From Dallia pectoralis (lineage: Eukaryota > Chordata > Actinopteri > Esociformes > Umbridae): DNA of 64,000 nucleotides. Within the stretch, counting starts at the first letter, position 1, and the number at the start of each line of letters is the position of its first letter. Shown here in pieces: positions 61,925-64,000 of this stretch. The position numbers were made by a program, and so were the translations under genes. The stretch is taken from positions 9,014,234 through 9,078,233 of the forward strand of contig CM055740.1 in assembly GCA_029465975.1 (NCBI GenBank), read 5' to 3'. Under the pieces are notes generated by a model. That model was not told where the DNA came from. It worked only from the letters and a program-made list of their open reading frames with translations, and did no database searches.

Positions 61925-62152
61925 GCGCCGCCATATAAGGCGTCTCCTCAGAAAGGAGGACGCGCAGCCATGTAAGGCGTCTCCTCAGAAAGGAGGAGGC
62001 GCAGCCATGTAAGGCGTCTCCTCAGAAAGGAGGAGGCGCAGCCATGTAAGGCGTCTCCTCAGAAAGGAGGAGGCACAGCCATATAAGGTGTCTCCTCAGA
62101 AAGGAGGAGGCGCAGCCATCTAAGGCGTCTCCTCAGAAAGGAGGAGGCACAT
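61925..62152. repeat. 37-bp minisatellite, each unit with a potential hairpin
   Basis: About six copies of TAAGGCGTCTCCTCAGAAAG plus GAGGAGGCGCAGCCATG. Within each unit GCGTCTCCTC can pair with GAGGAGGCGC (one G-T mismatch in DNA, a wobble in RNA) around a short loop. Variants: GGACGCGC in the first copy, GGCAC in two copies. Confidence 0.95.
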
Positions 62153-62966
62153 CGTAACATACCGCACTACAGAACGACTAATTGAAGCCTGGCGGATGAG
62201 ACGCGTGTGATAACACATTGAGATTGCCAAGTCGTAATGAGTCGCCACTGTGGGTACAATTAGCACATGCAGTTTGACTTGGATAAAGCAGAGGTAGTTT
62301 TACAGACAGTCACACCTAACCAGACTCGAAACAAACAACGAATTCAACCAAGAACACCAAGGCAGCGGATGATTCAGTGTCAATCGAGTCCCTGCGAATA
62401 AAAATGTGCATTGTTGGTATTTTTCCTCCCACCTGAACCTCAGGTCTTGTGGTCTCTAAAATGTGATTTGCCCTAGCCAGAGTTCCCGCCAGTAGCAATC
62501 ACTTTGCTGTGATTATATACCAGAAAGCAGATGAGGTGATTGGAAAGAGAAAGGGCGTGGAGATTACAACCCCCATAACAAATGACCGAATAAACTCTGT
62601 CTGACACGGCGAGGAGATATAGCCCTGCTCAAGATGGATCTGCGGGAAATGTATTAAACCAACCAAGACTGGAAGCGGAGAGGAAAGATAATCATCAGGG
62701 AATATCTCGATATAATAGAAAAGCCAGACCGTGTCAGTGGGCTGTTGATTGGATGTCAAACCTGGATTCAAATGTATTTCACATAATTTAAGTTATTGTA
62801 CTTAAGCTGGACTTTATTAACCTAGCCTGGCACTATAGAACCAAGAGAGGAAAGTACCTTCATCACCAACCTGTGTCTCTGGACAGGCTTAAGCAAAACG
62901 CTCAACGTACACTATTTGATAAAGTTGTAATGGTTCCAGGACTCCTGCATTTTCCTGTGGCTTCAG

Positions 62967-63212
62967 GCGTGAGTCGGTTCTTATCTCAATGGTTCATGAG
63001 TCGGTTCTTATCTCAATGGTTCAGGAGTCGGTTCTTATCTCAATGGTTCATGAGTCGGTTCTTATCTCAATGGTTCATGAGTCGGTTCTTATCTAAATAG
63101 TTCATGAGTCGGTTCTTATCTCAATGGTTCATGAATCAGTTCTTATCTCAATGGTTCATAATTCGGTTCTTATCTCAACGGTTCATGAGTCGGTTCTTAT
63201 CTCAATGGTTCT
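62967..63212. repeat. 27-bp minisatellite
   Basis: About nine copies of GAGTCGGTTCTTATCTCAAT plus GGTTCAT. Because 27 is a multiple of 3, a nine-residue peptide period (SRFLSQWFM) appears in one plus frame. Variants include AATCAG for GTCGG and TAAATAG for TCAATGG. Confidence 0.95.
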
Positions 63213-64000
63213 TGAATCAGAAATGTCGGTCCATTTTTCCTCCAACCTATTTGTCAAGATCTTTGGTCTACCAAAAAAGAAGTTCAAATCGGAGGTTCGT
63301 TATGGATCAATGACATCTGTAAACCATTTGGGAGGAAAGTGTGCCTACTTTCCATGGTGTATTTTGGTTGGTCCAGAAAGGACAGATACAGAATAAATTG
63401 CTCAGAAAACCACACTGGCTCTGGAACCAAAATAAACCAGAAACCAATACCGGTCCGTCAAACCCACAGTCTCCGCAGAAGCCGTGGATGCCGGCATCAC
63501 AAAGCATACGTTCAGCCCTCAGACTGTCTCCTTAAATGTCGTCTCAGAGAAGCAGAGGCAGGGCACCTACACCTACCTACGTGACGTGGCACTTTCAAGT
63601 GGAGAGGATAAATAATGTGGAAAGAGAAGGAGAGGTTGTTTAACTCGTCTCTTTACTCGCCATGGTTCCAAGTGGACGACTACCAAGGAATTAGCACGTT
63701 GGTGTTATGACATGGCTAATCACAGCCAGTCTCACAGGACCTTCATTAAGTGGTCCTTTGCCAAATGGCTGCGTGGACCCGGATCACCGCAGCACATCCT
63801 GATCAGGCTAAAGTGCCAGTCGGCACCCCGGAGTGGGGGGCCCGGTGGAGTGGGAGATAGTGTTTCTGCGGTTGGGCCGGTCCTCCTGGGAAGTTGGCAG
63901 CAGCGCGAGTTCTCCCTGAGGCCGGCAAAGCGTTTCCAGCCGTAAGTGCATTCCTCTTCCGACCACATGCCCTCTCTGCCTGCCTGGAACTCCCAGAGGA

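Larger units (their letters stand above)
60298..64000 (-). other. Part of tmtc2 intron 1, exon 1 not found
   Basis: Contains the arrays at 60631-61050, 61420-61603, 61925-62152 and 62967-63212. I looked on the minus strand for the first exon (a hydrophobic leader ending in an acidic pair and serine, followed by GT) and did not find it. The remaining sequence shows no coding block that I recognise; the last 300 bp (63700-64000) are GC-richer but anonymous. Confidence 0.65.

Noticed and set aside
63712..63968. Overlapping open frames at the right edge (77-78 codons on both strands)
   Set aside because: No recognisable motif, no splice-site pair and no match to the expected first exon of tmtc2.

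Overview
This window is nuclear DNA of a vertebrate, most likely a teleost fish. The evidence is split exons with GT-AG introns, a fish-type LINE, a hAT-type short element, a probable solo LTR and about 26 simple or minisatellite arrays. There is no bacterial gene organisation. The species cannot be named from the sequence.

The only protein gene I can support is tmtc2 (transmembrane O-mannosyltransferase targeting cadherins 2; transmembrane and TPR repeat protein 2) on the minus strand. Eleven coding exons are visible, from exon 2 (59718-60297) down to the last exon with the stop codon (11246-11425). All junctions have AG acceptors and GT donors and the phases fit together. The small first exon, with the start codon and the first ~28 residues, was not found in the window and probably lies beyond position 64000. 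The membrane-embedded catalytic half is encoded by exons 2 and 3, and the TPR half by the end of exon 3 through exon 12. Fish carry two paralogues (tmtc2a, tmtc2b) and I cannot say which this is.

The gene has one clear lesion. Exon 6 carries an extra 20 nt copy of its own sequence (30866-30885 repeats 30837-30856 after a 9 nt spacer). This shifts the frame and makes a TGA at 30859-30861. Without these 20 nt every downstream phase and the total coding length agree. It is either an assembly or base-calling error, a private allele, or a real disabling mutation.

Layout: 1-2410, 5' part of a decayed minus-strand LINE running off the left edge; 2411-11245, AT-rich sequence downstream of tmtc2 including its 3' UTR; 11246-60297, tmtc2 exons and introns; 60298-64000, part of intron 1. 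Intron 2 is about 21.3 kb. Tandem arrays fill roughly 12-13 kb, about a fifth of the window, and many lie just beside exons 3, 4, 6 and 9. Several show higher-order structure: a perfect 15-unit (210 bp) repeat in the 14-bp array, a 180-bp repeat in the 26-bp array, dimers in the 46-bp array, and recurring trimers in the 73-bp array.

I see no prokaryote-like defence system, CRISPR array, rRNA or intact tRNA. The most useful leads are the exon 6 frameshift, the arrays that touch splice sites, the 317-bp alternating purine-pyrimidine tract, a pair of unnamed ~140-bp homologous segments either side of exon 3, and the newly delimited hAT-type and LTR insertions.
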